34,423 bases of DNA, from the NCBI GenBank assembly GCA_026394715.1, contig JAPKXR010000181.1, forward strand, positions 1 through 34,423, in the 5' to 3' direction. Under the pieces are notes generated by a model that searched no databases, had not been told where the DNA came from, and was given only the letters and a program-made list of their open reading frames with translations. This document shows, in pieces, positions 7,051 to 15,875 of this stretch. The position numbers and the translations under genes are program-made. Source of the DNA: Methanomicrobiales archaeon (GTDB taxonomy: Archaea > Halobacteriota > Methanomicrobia > Methanomicrobiales > Methanospirillaceae). How positions within the stretch are numbered: position 1 is the stretch's first letter; the number at the start of each line of letters is the position of its first letter.

Positions 7051-8154
7051 ATGATCATCGTCCCACTTGTAATAGGTGTTATTGCCGTGGTAATAACACT
7101 CTGTTATGCTTCAGTTCTTGATATTATTGATCGCAGGGTCCCGTTTATTACGTGGGTGCCGCTCCTTCTCATTGGTATACCCGCGGTCGGGCTGGCACTT
7201 CTTTCTTTCAATAATGGAATTGTGCTTCTTGCAGGATATAGTGGAATTGTCGGCGCCACCCTGTTACTCGCATATTTCAATAACCGCGAGATCAGTTCCC
7301 CAAAACAGCTGGTGTGGCCGGTACTGGTAATTGCCCTCCAGGTCTGCACAGGGTTATATTTTTTTACTCTTGGAATGACCAGCATTTTTTTAATGTCCAT
7401 GGCCGCAGCCGTTATTTTTTTCTGCGCCACCATGCTCGAGTATCGTGGTAAGGAGAACATTTTTGCGGATACCTGGCCGGTAATCTATTTCCTTCTTGTT
7501 TCATTCTCCTGGTTTTACTATGCCATACGAGTTGCATCACAGATTTCATACGCTTACCTGGGCATGATCGCATTGTTCTGCCTTATTTTTTACTTGTTTG
7601 CAGTCCTTCATCTTTTTGGCGGTGCTGATGCATGGGCACTGATGTTTATCTCGCTTACAATCCCCCTCTTTCCCTTCACGCCACTTGCAGGCTACCCACC
7701 ATTAGCATTTTTCCCTTTCACGGTCCTTGTCAATGCGGTGATATTCAACCTCATTGCCCCCATCGCACTCTTTATTATGAACATTTACCGGGGAAACAAG
7801 GCGCCATTACTCTACCGGTTCCTCGGGTACCCGGTAGATGGGGATACAGTACAGAATTCATTCGGATTTATCATTGAAGAGATCCAGGAGACGGATGGGA
7901 CTATCAATAGGAGATTTCTGAAACTCGGGGAGGCCCTTGGATCTCTTGTGAAGGGAGGGAAGCGCATTTATACAAAAGACCTTAGATTACATCCGGAACA
8001 ATATTCCCATGAAATTTCATTGTATAAACGGGCGGGAAAGGTCTGGATATCATATGGCGTTCCATTTATCGTCCCTATCACAGTCGGTGTGATATTTGGG
8101 CTTTTTATCGGGGATATCCTTACTATCTGCCTTAATTTCTTTGGAGGTATCTAA
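7051..8154 (+). CDS. Archaeal A24-family prepilin/prearchaellin peptidase (FlaK/EppA type)
   Basis: The 367-residue polytopic membrane protein has the two aspartate sites of A24 aspartyl peptidases. The first is D24 in [13 protein letters not shown] after the first membrane helix. The second is D193 in the motif LFGGADAW, a GGAD version of GxGD. About eight hydrophobic segments are visible, with a cytoplasmic stretch at about 255-335. These enzymes cleave class III signal peptides of type IV pilins and archaellins on the cytoplasmic face. The protein is longer than FlaK (about 230 aa), as in other large archaeal homologues. hisI begins right at its stop, so the two are probably one transcript despite unrelated roles. 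No pilin gene is in the window. Confidence 0.88.
   Translation: MIIVPLVIGVIAVVITLCYASVLDIIDRRVPFITWVPLLLIGIPAVGLALLSFNNGIVLLAGYSGIVGATLLLAYFNNREISSPKQLVWPVLVIALQVCTGLYFFTLGMTSIFLMSMAAAVIFFCATMLEYRGKENIFADTWPVIYFLLVSFSWFYYAIRVASQISYAYLGMIALFCLIFYLFAVLHLFGGADAWALMFISLTIPLFPFTPLAGYPPLAFFPFTVLVNAVIFNLIAPIALFIMNIYRGNKAPLLYRFLGYPVDGDTVQNSFGFIIEEIQETDGTINRRFLKLGEALGSLVKGGKRIYTKDLRLHPEQYSHEISLYKRAGKVWISYGVPFIVPITVGVIFGLFIGDILTICLNFFGGI
8143..8148 (+). promoter_or_regulatory. Consensus Shine-Dalgarno of hisI without a standard start codon
   Basis: GGAGGT lies inside the end of the prepilin peptidase gene, 7 bases before ATT at 8156. There is no in-frame ATG, GTG or TTG at a usable spacing, so this site argues for an ATT start. 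Confidence 0.55.
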
Positions 8155-8155
8155 A

Positions 8156-8527
8156 ATTATACTGCCATTACGTTACCAGGACGGACTTATCCCCGTCGTT
8201 GTCCAGGACCAGGTTACCCACGAGGTGTTGATGGTCGCGTATGCCAACCAGGAAGCGGTCGGACTCACGGCCAGCACAGGGTTTTCCCATTTTTATAGCA
8301 GGAGCCGGAATAAGATATGGAAAAAGGGGGAAGAGAGCGGACATGTACAGCGGGTCTCGAGGATCCTCATAGACTGCGATGAGGACTGCCTCCTCTACGA
8401 AGTCATCCAGGAAGGGGCAGCCTGCCATACAGGCCATATGACCTGCTTTTTCCGAACACTTGATGGAGAAGAGATATCCGGGCGGGTCTTTGATCCTGTT
8501 AAGGTATACGCTAATAAACATCAATGA
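8156..8527 (+). CDS. hisI: Phosphoribosyl-AMP cyclohydrolase (HisI)
   Basis: HisI opens the adenine ring of phosphoribosyl-AMP in the third step of histidine synthesis, using zinc and magnesium. The protein shows the family signatures: [24 protein letters not shown], the [20 protein letters not shown] block, the metal-binding DCDEDC, and the zinc-binding [13 protein letters not shown]. The length of about 123 residues from 8156 is normal. The longer open frame back to a TTG at 8096 would overlap the upstream gene by 59 bp with a non-homologous tail. The consensus GGAGGT at 8143-8148 points to ATT at 8156, with ATA 8159 or CTG 8162 as alternatives. The gene follows the prepilin peptidase stop by 1 bp and no other his gene is nearby. 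Confidence 0.93.
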   Translation: MILPLRYQDGLIPVVVQDQVTHEVLMVAYANQEAVGLTASTGFSHFYSRSRNKIWKKGEESGHVQRVSRILIDCDEDCLLYEVIQEGAACHTGHMTCFFRTLDGEEISGRVFDPVKVYANKHQ

Positions 8528-8552
8528 TCAAATATGTAACCGGTGATATTTT

Positions 8553-10439
8553 TTGAAATTAGTACCAGATACTAGTGTCGTCATAGATGGTCGCATCACC
8601 TCAATGATAAAAACCGGTGAATATAATGGCGCGACAATAATTATACCAGAAGCAGTAATCGCAGAACTTGAGGCACAGGCAAACCAGGGAAAGGAAATAG
8701 GATTTTCAGGCCTCACAGAACTGCAGGCGCTTTGCAAACTATCTGAAGAAGGCACCATTGAACTAAAATTCGTCGGTGTAAGACCGACCCTTGAGCAGGT
8801 CAAGCTCGCCAGCGGCGGTGAGATAGATGCACTCATCCGGAATGTGGCAATAGAACATTCAGCACGGTTCATCACGAGCGATATTGTCCAGGCTGAAGTA
8901 GCCAGGGCAAAAGGCCTGGATGTTATTTACTTAAAACCCCAGATCGGTGATTTTACACCACTCGGGATTGACCAGTTCTTCGATGAGCATACCATTGCGG
9001 TGTACCTGAAAGAACGCGTGCCTCCCGTCGCAAAAAAGGGAACGATCAACGCGATGCAACTCATCAGGATCCGCGATCAACCATCTACGGATTACGAGTT
9101 AAAAGCTCTTGCACGGGAGATCCTTGAACGGGCAAAACGAGACCCGGACGGATTTATCGAGGTGGAAAAGCGCGGGGTTACAGTCGTTCAGATTGGCTCC
9201 ATGAGGATTGCAATCGCCCGGAGACCGTTTAGTGACGGGATGGAGATCACGGCAGTCAGGCCAATTGTGGATATGACCCTGGACAATTACCAGAAAGCGA
9301 ACGTGATCAAAAACAGGATCACGGGCGAAAAAAGAGGCCTGTTAATTACCGGTCCTCCTGGTGCTGGAAAAACAACCCTTGCACAGAGCGTGGCAACGTA
9401 TCTTGCGGATAATGGCTTTGTTGTAAAAACAATGGAGGCACCCCGAGAATTACAGGTCCCTGACCATATTACACAGTATACGATGCTTGAAGGAAGCATG
9501 GAAAACACTGCGGATATACTGATGCTGGTCCGGCCGGATTATGTAATATTTGATGAGCTCCGAAAGAACGAGGACTTCCGCGTATTCGCCGATATGCGCC
9601 TTGCCGGTATCGGCATGGTCGGGGTTGTCCACGCAATCGGTGCCCACGATGCACTCCAGCGCTTTTCTGACAGGGTTGATTTCGGGGTCCTCCCACAAAT
9701 AGTCAATACCATTATCTTTGTCGATAAGGGCGAGATCCTGAAGGTCTACGATGTAGAATTTACCATAAAAGTGCCTGAAGGAATGGCCGGCGAGATGCAC
9801 CTGCGTCCCGTCACGATGGTCCGCAACTGCGAAACAGGGGACCTGGCATTTGAGATATTCAAATATGAGGGAGAGACCATCGTTATATCGGCACCGGTCC
9901 AGCCCGCACCGGTGGAAGCCCCGTTAAAAATTTCAACAGCCGGAAAAGAGGATGAAGACTCAGGCTGGAAGATCACGGAACGCGAGATACAACGGGAGAT
10001 AGGACGTTACACCGACGGTGCGATCGATGTTCGGATGCTTTCAGACACAAAAGCTGTTGTCTACATCGATGACAAGGATGTCCCTGCTGCGATCGGAAAA
10101 GGCGGGAAAAATATTGCAGCAATTGTAAACAAGGTGGGTACCGGAATCGATATCAGGCCACGAGGAGAGGCCGAAAAGCCAAAACCTGCACAAGCATCCG
10201 GAGAAGAAGAACTCCAGCTGGGCGGCGGGATTAAAATCCGTGTCGACAAAAAGCAGCTGGCAATCATTTCTCCCGAGCAGGCCGGTAAAATTGTTGATGT
10301 ATTCGCGGGAAAAGAGTACCTTTTCACAGCGACGGTAAACGAGACTGGGGAGATCCACCTTGGCAAGAACAGTACCATTGCGCAGGAAATGCTGAAACGT
10401 TACACCCAGGGGGATGTAATTAAACTCAGGCCAGTATAA
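8553..10439 (+). CDS. PIN domain-AAA/PilT-type ATPase-KH protein (PINA family)
   Basis: The 628-residue protein has three recognisable parts. A PIN nuclease-like domain (about 1-130) carries acidic residues D6, E38, D92 and D110. A VirB11/PilT-like ATPase has Walker A GPPGAGKTT at 267-275 and Walker B YVIFDE with D334 and E335. A KH domain at about 498-536 has the GKGG loop. A further domain of about 75 residues (about 550-628) ends the protein. Euryarchaeal and crenarchaeal PINA proteins form hexamers; a Sulfolobus homologue helps Hjc process Holliday junctions. The TTG start at 8553 follows GGTGAT by 6 bases. The first residues KLVPDTSVVIDGR match the PIN start. It lies 25 bp after hisI and 46 bp before leuS. 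Confidence 0.92.
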   Translation: MKLVPDTSVVIDGRITSMIKTGEYNGATIIIPEAVIAELEAQANQGKEIGFSGLTELQALCKLSEEGTIELKFVGVRPTLEQVKLASGGEIDALIRNVAIEHSARFITSDIVQAEVARAKGLDVIYLKPQIGDFTPLGIDQFFDEHTIAVYLKERVPPVAKKGTINAMQLIRIRDQPSTDYELKALAREILERAKRDPDGFIEVEKRGVTVVQIGSMRIAIARRPFSDGMEITAVRPIVDMTLDNYQKANVIKNRITGEKRGLLITGPPGAGKTTLAQSVATYLADNGFVVKTMEAPRELQVPDHITQYTMLEGSMENTADILMLVRPDYVIFDELRKNEDFRVFADMRLAGIGMVGVVHAIGAHDALQRFSDRVDFGVLPQIVNTIIFVDKGEILKVYDVEFTIKVPEGMAGEMHLRPVTMVRNCETGDLAFEIFKYEGETIVISAPVQPAPVEAPLKISTAGKEDEDSGWKITEREIQREIGRYTDGAIDVRMLSDTKAVVYIDDKDVPAAIGKGGKNIAAIVNKVGTGIDIRPRGEAEKPKPAQASGEEELQLGGGIKIRVDKKQLAIISPEQAGKIVDVFAGKEYLFTATVNETGEIHLGKNSTIAQEMLKRYTQGDVIKLRPV

Positions 10440-10485
10440 CCGGGTATACACACGGGAAAAATTTTAATAAATTTTTGGTGATATT

Positions 10486-13266
10486 GTGAGCGAATTTGAT
10501 ATGCAACAGTTCGAGTCCACGGCGGGAGAGAAATGGGAACAGGTATTTGAGGCGAACCCTTCAGACCGCCCGAAGTTTTACATTACGGTGGCCTACCCCT
10601 ACCCAAGCGGGGCAATGCACGTCGGACACGGAAGGACCTACATCGTCCCCGATGTAATTGCACGTTTCTGGAGAATGCGGGGGTTTGAAGTGTTGTACCC
10701 GATGGCGTTCCACGTCACCGGTGCACCCGTCATTGGTATTTCCAAACGGATAGCGCGCGGGGATGAGACTGCAATTCACCTGTACCGTGACCTTTACAAG
10801 GTGCCCCCCGAGGTTCTGGCACAATTTATCAATCCTCTTGAGATAGTCCGCCATTTTTCCGAGGAGTACATGCGGGTCATGAAGAGCTGCGGGCTCTCCA
10901 TTGACTGGCGGCGGCGGTTCACCACGGTTGATCCCACCTACAGCAAATTTATTGAATGGCAATGGAAGCACCTCGGGGACGCAAACCATGTCGTCAAAGG
11001 TGCCCACCCGGTCAGGTATTGCCCTCAGTGCGAAAACCCGGTGGGAGACCATGACCTCCTCGAAGGTGACAAGGCAGAGGTACTAAAGTTCACCCTTGTG
11101 ATGTTCCAGTACGGGGACTCGCTCATTCCCACCGCAACACTCCGGCCCGAAACGATCTACGGGGTCACGAACCTCTGGGTCAATCCTGCCGTTACCTATG
11201 TAAAAGTTAACGTAGACGGCCATACCTGGATCATCAGCCAGGAGGCCGCAGATAAGATACTTCTCCAGGACCACATGGTCCAGGTTATTGAGCAGATTCC
11301 GGGGGCCACCCTGATTGATCAGAAGGTCTTCCACCCGTTATGCGGGGAAGTGCCGGTACTTCCTGCAGAATTTGTCGACCCCGATATGGCAAGCGGGGCA
11401 GTGATGAGTGTCCCGGCACATGCGCCATTCGATTATATCGCATTGAAGGACCTGCAGAAGACGGGAAAATACCTGGATATCCAGCCGGTCCCCCTGATCA
11501 CCGTACCGGGGTACGGGCAGGTCCCTGCGAAGGATGCGGTAGAACGTGAAGGGATTCAAAACCAACTGGACTCAAGGATGGATGCCCTGACCCAGGAGGT
11601 CTATGCCGCAGAATTCTCGTCGGGTAAACTCTTCGATACCTATGGCGGTAAACCTGTCAGGATTGCCCGCGACGATGTGGCAGCCCTGATGATCGAACAA
11701 TACGGTTCCACCGTTATGTACGAGTTTGACAACCGTAACGTGGTCTGTCGTTGCGGGAGTCGTGTATACGTGAAGATCCTGCACGACCAGTGGTTCCTTC
11801 AGTACAGCGACCCAGAATGGAAAGCACAGGTATCCGGACACCTTAACGAGATGGCCCTCGTCCCGCCGGAAGTCAGGGTTGAATTTGAACGGACCGTAGA
11901 CTGGCTGAAAGACTGGGCATGTACGAGGCGGGTTGGTCTTGGCACGCACCTCCCTTGGGACCCGGCATGGCTGATTGAGCCGCTCTCGGATTCGACTATT
12001 TACATGGCTTATTATACTATTGCCCACCGGATCCGTGAATTTGCGCCCGAAGTCCTTACCCCTGAAGTTTTCGAGTTTATTTTTCTTGGAACAGAATCTC
12101 CAAATCTCCCTGAGCGGGAAAAACTCGAAAAAATCAGAGAAGAATATCTTTACTGGTACCCCTACAACTACCGGTTCTCGGCAAAAGACCTAATCTCCAA
12201 CCACTTAACCTTCCAGATATTCCACCATGTGGCAATATTTCCAAAACAATACCTTCCGAAGGGGATGGTTGTCTTTGGCATGGGACTTCTGAACGGGGCA
12301 AAGATGTCATCGAGTAAAGGAAATGTCTTCCTGCTCGAGGATGCGGTCCAGGAGTTCGGTGCTGATACAGTGAGGATGTTCCTCGTTGGAAGCGCTGAAC
12401 CCTGGCAGGATTTTGACTGGAGAAACGAACTCGTAAGCTCGACCAGGAAACAGATCGAGCGGTTCTGGAACACAATTATTGAATCTTCCCAGGCAACAGG
12501 GGAGGATTGTGAACTTGACTCCTGGCTGATCTCAAGGCTCCAGCACCATATCGGGAGAACAACTGAATCCCTCATGAAATTCCAGACGCGACAGGCCTTA
12601 CAGGAAGCATTCTTTGGTGTGGAGGCTGACCTGAAATGGTACCGCCGCAGGCTTTCTGACGGGTCTAAGGGCCATACCTCATTAAAAGAACTCTGTTCCG
12701 TGTGGATCCGTTTGATGGCCCCCATTATCCCGTTCACATCTGAACAGCTCTGGGCTGAAACCGGTGAAATGGGACTGGCCTCCTTTGCCACGTGGCCGGA
12801 AGTGGATGATTCCCGTATGCATCCAATGATCGAGTTGGGAGAAGAATTGCTGCTCCGGACGGTAGAGGATATCGAGTCGATCATGAAACTGATCCAGATA
12901 ACCCCCTCCTCACTTACACTCTGTATTGCACCCGGCTGGAAACAGGAGATATTCAGAACAATTGCCCGCTCAAATGACCGCAGCCAGGTGATCAAGGAGG
13001 TCATGAAGGATGAGAGTATGCGTATGCGCGGCAAGGATGCCACCGATGCAGTCAAGCAGTGCACCACCCTGATTCACCGCCTTCCACCCCAAATCGTGGA
13101 GGCCCTTTCCAACGGAGACCTGGATGAGGAGAATACTTTTAACCGGGCGAAGTTGTTCCTCGAAAAAGAATTCGGTATACCAATAACGGTAGTCCCGGCA
13201 GATCCCGGAATATACGCAAAAGCAGCTGCTGCATTGCCATTTAAACCAACGATAGTTATTGAATGA
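10486..13266 (+). CDS. leuS: Leucyl-tRNA synthetase (archaeal type)
   Basis: This class I synthetase of 926 residues (usual archaeal length 920-970) charges tRNA-Leu. The HIGH-type signature is MHVGHGR at about 44-50 after PYPSG, and the KMSKS loop is KMSSSKGN at 606-613. The editing (CP1) domain lies between them and includes TLRPETIYGVTNLWVNP and the AVMSVPAHAPFDYIAL segment, typical of LeuRS editing sites. The anticodon-binding alpha-helical domain and the archaeal C-terminal extension follow. The start is GTG at 10486, preceded by GGTGAT with the same spacing used by the PIN-ATPase gene upstream. A T-rich stretch follows the stop. Confidence 0.97.
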   Translation: MSEFDMQQFESTAGEKWEQVFEANPSDRPKFYITVAYPYPSGAMHVGHGRTYIVPDVIARFWRMRGFEVLYPMAFHVTGAPVIGISKRIARGDETAIHLYRDLYKVPPEVLAQFINPLEIVRHFSEEYMRVMKSCGLSIDWRRRFTTVDPTYSKFIEWQWKHLGDANHVVKGAHPVRYCPQCENPVGDHDLLEGDKAEVLKFTLVMFQYGDSLIPTATLRPETIYGVTNLWVNPAVTYVKVNVDGHTWIISQEAADKILLQDHMVQVIEQIPGATLIDQKVFHPLCGEVPVLPAEFVDPDMASGAVMSVPAHAPFDYIALKDLQKTGKYLDIQPVPLITVPGYGQVPAKDAVEREGIQNQLDSRMDALTQEVYAAEFSSGKLFDTYGGKPVRIARDDVAALMIEQYGSTVMYEFDNRNVVCRCGSRVYVKILHDQWFLQYSDPEWKAQVSGHLNEMALVPPEVRVEFERTVDWLKDWACTRRVGLGTHLPWDPAWLIEPLSDSTIYMAYYTIAHRIREFAPEVLTPEVFEFIFLGTESPNLPEREKLEKIREEYLYWYPYNYRFSAKDLISNHLTFQIFHHVAIFPKQYLPKGMVVFGMGLLNGAKMSSSKGNVFLLEDAVQEFGADTVRMFLVGSAEPWQDFDWRNELVSSTRKQIERFWNTIIESSQATGEDCELDSWLISRLQHHIGRTTESLMKFQTRQALQEAFFGVEADLKWYRRRLSDGSKGHTSLKELCSVWIRLMAPIIPFTSEQLWAETGEMGLASFATWPEVDDSRMHPMIELGEELLLRTVEDIESIMKLIQITPSSLTLCIAPGWKQEIFRTIARSNDRSQVIKEVMKDESMRMRGKDATDAVKQCTTLIHRLPPQIVEALSNGDLDEENTFNRAKLFLEKEFGIPITVVPADPGIYAKAAAALPFKPTIVIE

Positions 13267-13267
13267 A

Positions 13268-13288
13268 ACTATTTTACCATATTTTTTC
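13268..13288 (+). terminator. T-rich terminator after leuS
   Basis: Two T runs (TTTT at 13272-13275 and TTTTTT at 13282-13287) begin within 10 bp of the leuS stop, as in archaeal oligo-T termination. A near-palindrome (TTTTAA-A-CCGG-TTAAAA) follows at 13311-13327. Confidence 0.45.
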
Positions 13289-13603
13289 CTCACCTATCGA
13301 ATTTCACTATTTTTAAACCGGTTAAAATCTCGAATTTACCAGGGATATCTAAAAGACCGACAGACTAACGTAAAAAATGAATGGGCCCGGTGTCTTCTGT
13401 AAGGCATTTCGATATGCTGCAACCAGAGAATTATCAGCAGGGCAATAGCTATTGCGGAAATTTCTCAGTATAGATGTCCTGGAAATGAACCCAACACCAG
13501 CTAATTGGTAATTCATGTGGCGATAGTAACACACGAGTGAAAGAATTAATCCCCGGGCCCTGGAAGATAACAGGAGGCCACGTGAAAATCTCGTACTGGC
13601 GGG
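13289..13603. other. Intergenic, no gene seen
   Basis: This stretch between leuS and the convergent DUF5611 gene contains only short frames with no ribosome-binding site or recognisable motif. Apart from the near-palindrome at 13311-13327 I see no structure worth naming. Confidence 0.5.
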
Positions 13604-13915
13604 TTATTCTACAGTTTTTCCTTTTTTAACTCTTTCTTTGGTCGAGTAACCTGTTATCGCATCAAGGTATTTTCGAAACCGCCTGTTCGTATCTAGGATT
13701 GTCTCATCAGAAACCGTAAGGTCTGACTCAGTCCGGATAATAACCGATTTCCCCTCCGCCCCAAGGGAAGTATCGAGGACCTTTAATGCCCCGTACCTGA
13801 TCTGGTAATGCCCATCCTTATTCTCTGGCTCTACACCAAAACATTCCACCAGTTGTTCAACCATTGTTACCGATAAATTTTTGGTAAAACCCCTCTTCAC
13901 CGGGTACTCTTGCAT
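13604..13915 (-). CDS. DUF5611 family protein
   Basis: The 103-residue protein begins MQEYPVKRGFTKNL, matching the DUF5611 proteins found in Methanomicrobia and relatives, whose function is unknown. It has a strand-rich core (QIRYGALKVLDTSLGAEGKS, VIIRTESDLTVSD) and a basic helical tail (RRFRKYLDAITGY...VKKGKTVE). The frame is open further upstream to 14071, but that extension lies antisense to the PAC2 gene, so I chose the internal ATG at 13915. Its start is only 34 bp from the divergent PAC2 start, so the promoters overlap. It converges with leuS. Confidence 0.8.
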   Translation of the reverse strand: MQEYPVKRGFTKNLSVTMVEQLVECFGVEPENKDGHYQIRYGALKVLDTSLGAEGKSVIIRTESDLTVSDETILDTNRRFRKYLDAITGYSTKERVKKGKTVE

Positions 13916-13949
13916 AATACTTTTTAGTAAGGTCGTATATGTTAATCTA
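13916..13949. promoter_or_regulatory. Compact 34-bp divergent promoter (DUF5611 / PAC2)
   Basis: Only 34 bp separate the two start codons. A TATA-like TTTTTAGTA at 13921-13929 is about 25 bp before the PAC2 ATG. On the other strand TTAACATATAC (13935-13945) is about 25 bp before the DUF5611 ATG. Neither gene has a Shine-Dalgarno site, so both mRNAs are probably leaderless with interlocking promoters. Confidence 0.5.
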
Positions 13950-14678
13950 ATGTCACCAGAAGCTGGCTTCGATATAAAAATTATTTCAAAACCTTTGAAC
14001 ACTGAAGGAGTGTCTGTCCTCATGGGCTTTCCCGGGAGCGGACTTGTGGGAAGTATTGCCCTCCAGTACATGGTTGATCAACTGGAGTTCCAACAGATCG
14101 GCAGTATGACAAGCAAATTTTTCCCACCTCTTGCCATGATGAACAAAGGTGTCATTAATGTCCCGGTCCGGATATACGAAAAAGAAAAACTCGTGGTCAT
14201 CGTCGCTGATATTCCAATTCATCCCATGATCTGCTACGAGGTCTCAAATGGGATCATGGACTGGCTGATGCCCTTTAACATCAAGGAAATTGTCACCATT
14301 GCCGGAATAATCACGAATGAAACGGAAAAACGTGTATTTGGCGTTGCTACCGCAGAGCAGGACCTGCCACGCATCCAGGACAACACAATAATTCTCCCGA
14401 TGGGGAGCATATCAGGTATTGCGAGCAGCCTGCTTACGGAATGTAAGATCCGGGGTATTTCTGCCTATGGCCTCCTCGGTGAGACAATTAATGCACCCGA
14501 CCCACGGGCGTCCGCTTCAACAATCGAAGTCCTGAACAAAATGTACGACATTAATCTCGATGTCAAGCCACTGCTTGAACAGGCGGAGGAAATTGAGGCC
14601 ACGATGCTTAAACTTGCAGAAGAAGTGCAATCCCAGGAAACGATGCCAAAGAAAGAGAACCTTCCAATGTATGGGTGA
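13950..14678 (+). CDS. PAC2-family protein (proteasome-assembly-chaperone-like)
   Basis: The 242-residue protein has the PAC2 hallmark VLMGFPGSGLVGSIALQYMV near the N-terminus, then the strand-loop QIGSMTSKFFPPLAMMNKG, a VVIVADIPIHP strand and a late AYGLLGETINAPDPRAS segment. The C-terminus is a glutamate-rich helix. Archaeal PAC2 relatives (PbaA/PbaB) act as proteasome-related chaperone homologues, but many members are uncharacterised. I chose the ATG at 13950 (MSPEAGFDIKII). The frame is open back to 13881, but that would cover the divergent gene's start. The DUF473 gene overlaps or abuts its stop, so the two are probably co-transcribed. Confidence 0.88.
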   Translation: MSPEAGFDIKIISKPLNTEGVSVLMGFPGSGLVGSIALQYMVDQLEFQQIGSMTSKFFPPLAMMNKGVINVPVRIYEKEKLVVIVADIPIHPMICYEVSNGIMDWLMPFNIKEIVTIAGIITNETEKRVFGVATAEQDLPRIQDNTIILPMGSISGIASSLLTECKIRGISAYGLLGETINAPDPRASASTIEVLNKMYDINLDVKPLLEQAEEIEATMLKLAEEVQSQETMPKKENLPMYG

Positions 14679-14683
14679 ATTAC

Positions 14684-15076
14684 ATGGAATGCACAGCATT
14701 AACCGGTATTTCTCCCGAAGTAATCAAGGACCTCAGATCGGGAAAGGCACGGACACTGGAGCTCCATAGCACACATAATGTTATCACACTCAATGGTGTT
14801 GAACCCGGTATGCCTATTTTCCTGACATCAATAAACAGGGATGACCTCACAATCGGGGATCAGGGGATCGTCGCAGATGTGATCGGGATCATGATTACAA
14901 TGAAACGGCTGATCGATTACTCCCCGGGAGTTGTGTATGAAGAACGGGAGCGCATGTCTGCACGGGTAAAAATTAAGTTTTGTTGCAACTCTGCGGTGAA
15001 AACGGTATTCCAGGATACCATGTTCACACCTATTCGTATTGATGTTGTAAAGTGCTGCAGTTACCACGCAGGATAG
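14684..15076 (+). CDS. DUF473 family protein
   Basis: The 130-residue protein starts MECTALTGISPEVIKDL and matches DUF473, a conserved family of unknown function found mainly in methanogens. It has the core HNVITLNGVEPGMPIFLTSI, a GDQGIVADVIGIMITM segment, a YEERERMSARVKIKF stretch and a cysteine-bearing end (FCCN and KCCSYHAG). The ATG at 14684 lies 5 bp after the PAC2 stop. A GTG at 14675 overlapping that stop as GTGA is an alternative three residues longer. It is co-directional with the PAC2 gene and followed by an eight-T terminator. Confidence 0.88.
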   Translation: MECTALTGISPEVIKDLRSGKARTLELHSTHNVITLNGVEPGMPIFLTSINRDDLTIGDQGIVADVIGIMITMKRLIDYSPGVVYEERERMSARVKIKFCCNSAVKTVFQDTMFTPIRIDVVKCCSYHAG

Positions 15077-15090
15077 AGACCAACGGTGTT

Positions 15091-15105
15091 TATTCCTTTT
15101 TTTTC
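15091..15105 (+). terminator. Oligo-T terminator after the DUF473 gene
   Basis: An eight-T run (15097-15104) within TATTCCTTTTTTTTC lies about 20 bp after the stop codon, before the tRNA-Arg gene. Confidence 0.5.
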
Positions 15106-15201
15106 ATCACTCATAATTGTGGTAACCCTCGGAATACCATGTATACCTGATGGCGATAGTTACATAGCAAGAGCATGACAATTACTATAGAGCCAGACTT
15201 T

Positions 15202-15276
15202 GGGCTTGTGGCTTAGCTTGGACATAGCGCCGGGCTTCTAACCCGGATGTCGGGGGTTCGAATCCCCCCAGGCCCG
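15202..15276 (+). tRNA. tRNA-Arg (anticodon TCT)
   Basis: A complete cloverleaf of 75 nt is visible. The acceptor GGGCTTG (15202-15208) pairs with CAGGCCC (15269-15275) and the discriminator is G. The anticodon stem CCGGG/CCCGG encloses CTTCTAA with anticodon TCT at 15237-15239. The T arm is GGGGG-TTCGAAT-CCCCC (15252-15268). CCA is not encoded. The following TTTCTTTT is a likely terminator. Confidence 0.95.
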
Positions 15277-15837
15277 CTATTTCTTTTAGCCAGTTGAAAT
15301 TTTTTTGGGGAGATTCCAAGATTTTCCCGTTCGTGCAAATACGATCAAAGGAAATACCACCCCCATCTCATCCCCATGCATCGGCCTGTTATCGCAAGTC
15401 CTGGTTCCAGCAGTTCATAACCCTGCCTTAAGCGGAAACACAAGGAACCTTGCATCTTTCAACTATAGCCAACAGCAATTACTCGAAAGGTTGTAGTTAC
15501 AACTTGTGACAAGCAAACACCTTGGCAACAGGAAGGTGAAAGGACCGGGCGCCCGTGATGAGACCCTTACTATGTGACACCCCGGCCTGGATTGATACCA
15601 GGGGTAAAGGAGGCGGTGCCAGGGGTCCCTGTTTCAACTCCCGCCAAATCACCTTGGCATATTTCCGCTAAAAAAATCCGCACCTCCCTGGGCGGATGCA
15701 AACACCAGATCTGCAGGAACCAGGTAGGATACCTGCGCTCTCACCTGGAACGTGACGTTACCTGCCTTTGGGTGAAACCCAAACATCATTTATCTTCTGT
15801 TCACGGAAGTGAAAATAGAAAAAGATACCGTTTTCGC
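15277..15837. other. Intergenic, no gene; several short hairpins
   Basis: About 560 bp between tRNA-Arg and the end of the rpo operon carry no convincing ORF on either strand. Several inverted repeats are present: CTTG-TGA-CAAG near 15508, CCTGG-ATTGATA-CCAGG near 15587, CAGGG-GT-CCCTG near 15619, and CCAGGT/ACCTGG at 15720-15725 and 15743-15748. I could not match them to RNase P, SRP, C/D or H/ACA RNA signatures. Confidence 0.5.
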
Positions 15838-15856
15838 GGAAAAAATACAAAAAATG
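15838..15856 (-). terminator. Terminator of the RNA polymerase operon
   Basis: On the minus strand two T runs (TTTTTT-GTA-TTTTTT) lie about 20-38 bp past the nusA stop, consistent with oligo-T termination of the long operon. Confidence 0.55.
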
Positions 15857-15875
15857 TGCTGATCGAAGAACGGTT

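Noticed and set aside
12168-13067. 299-residue minus-strand frame inside leuS
   Set aside because: It is the antisense shadow of leuS: serine-rich, without ribosome-binding site, while the sense frame carries all LeuRS motifs.
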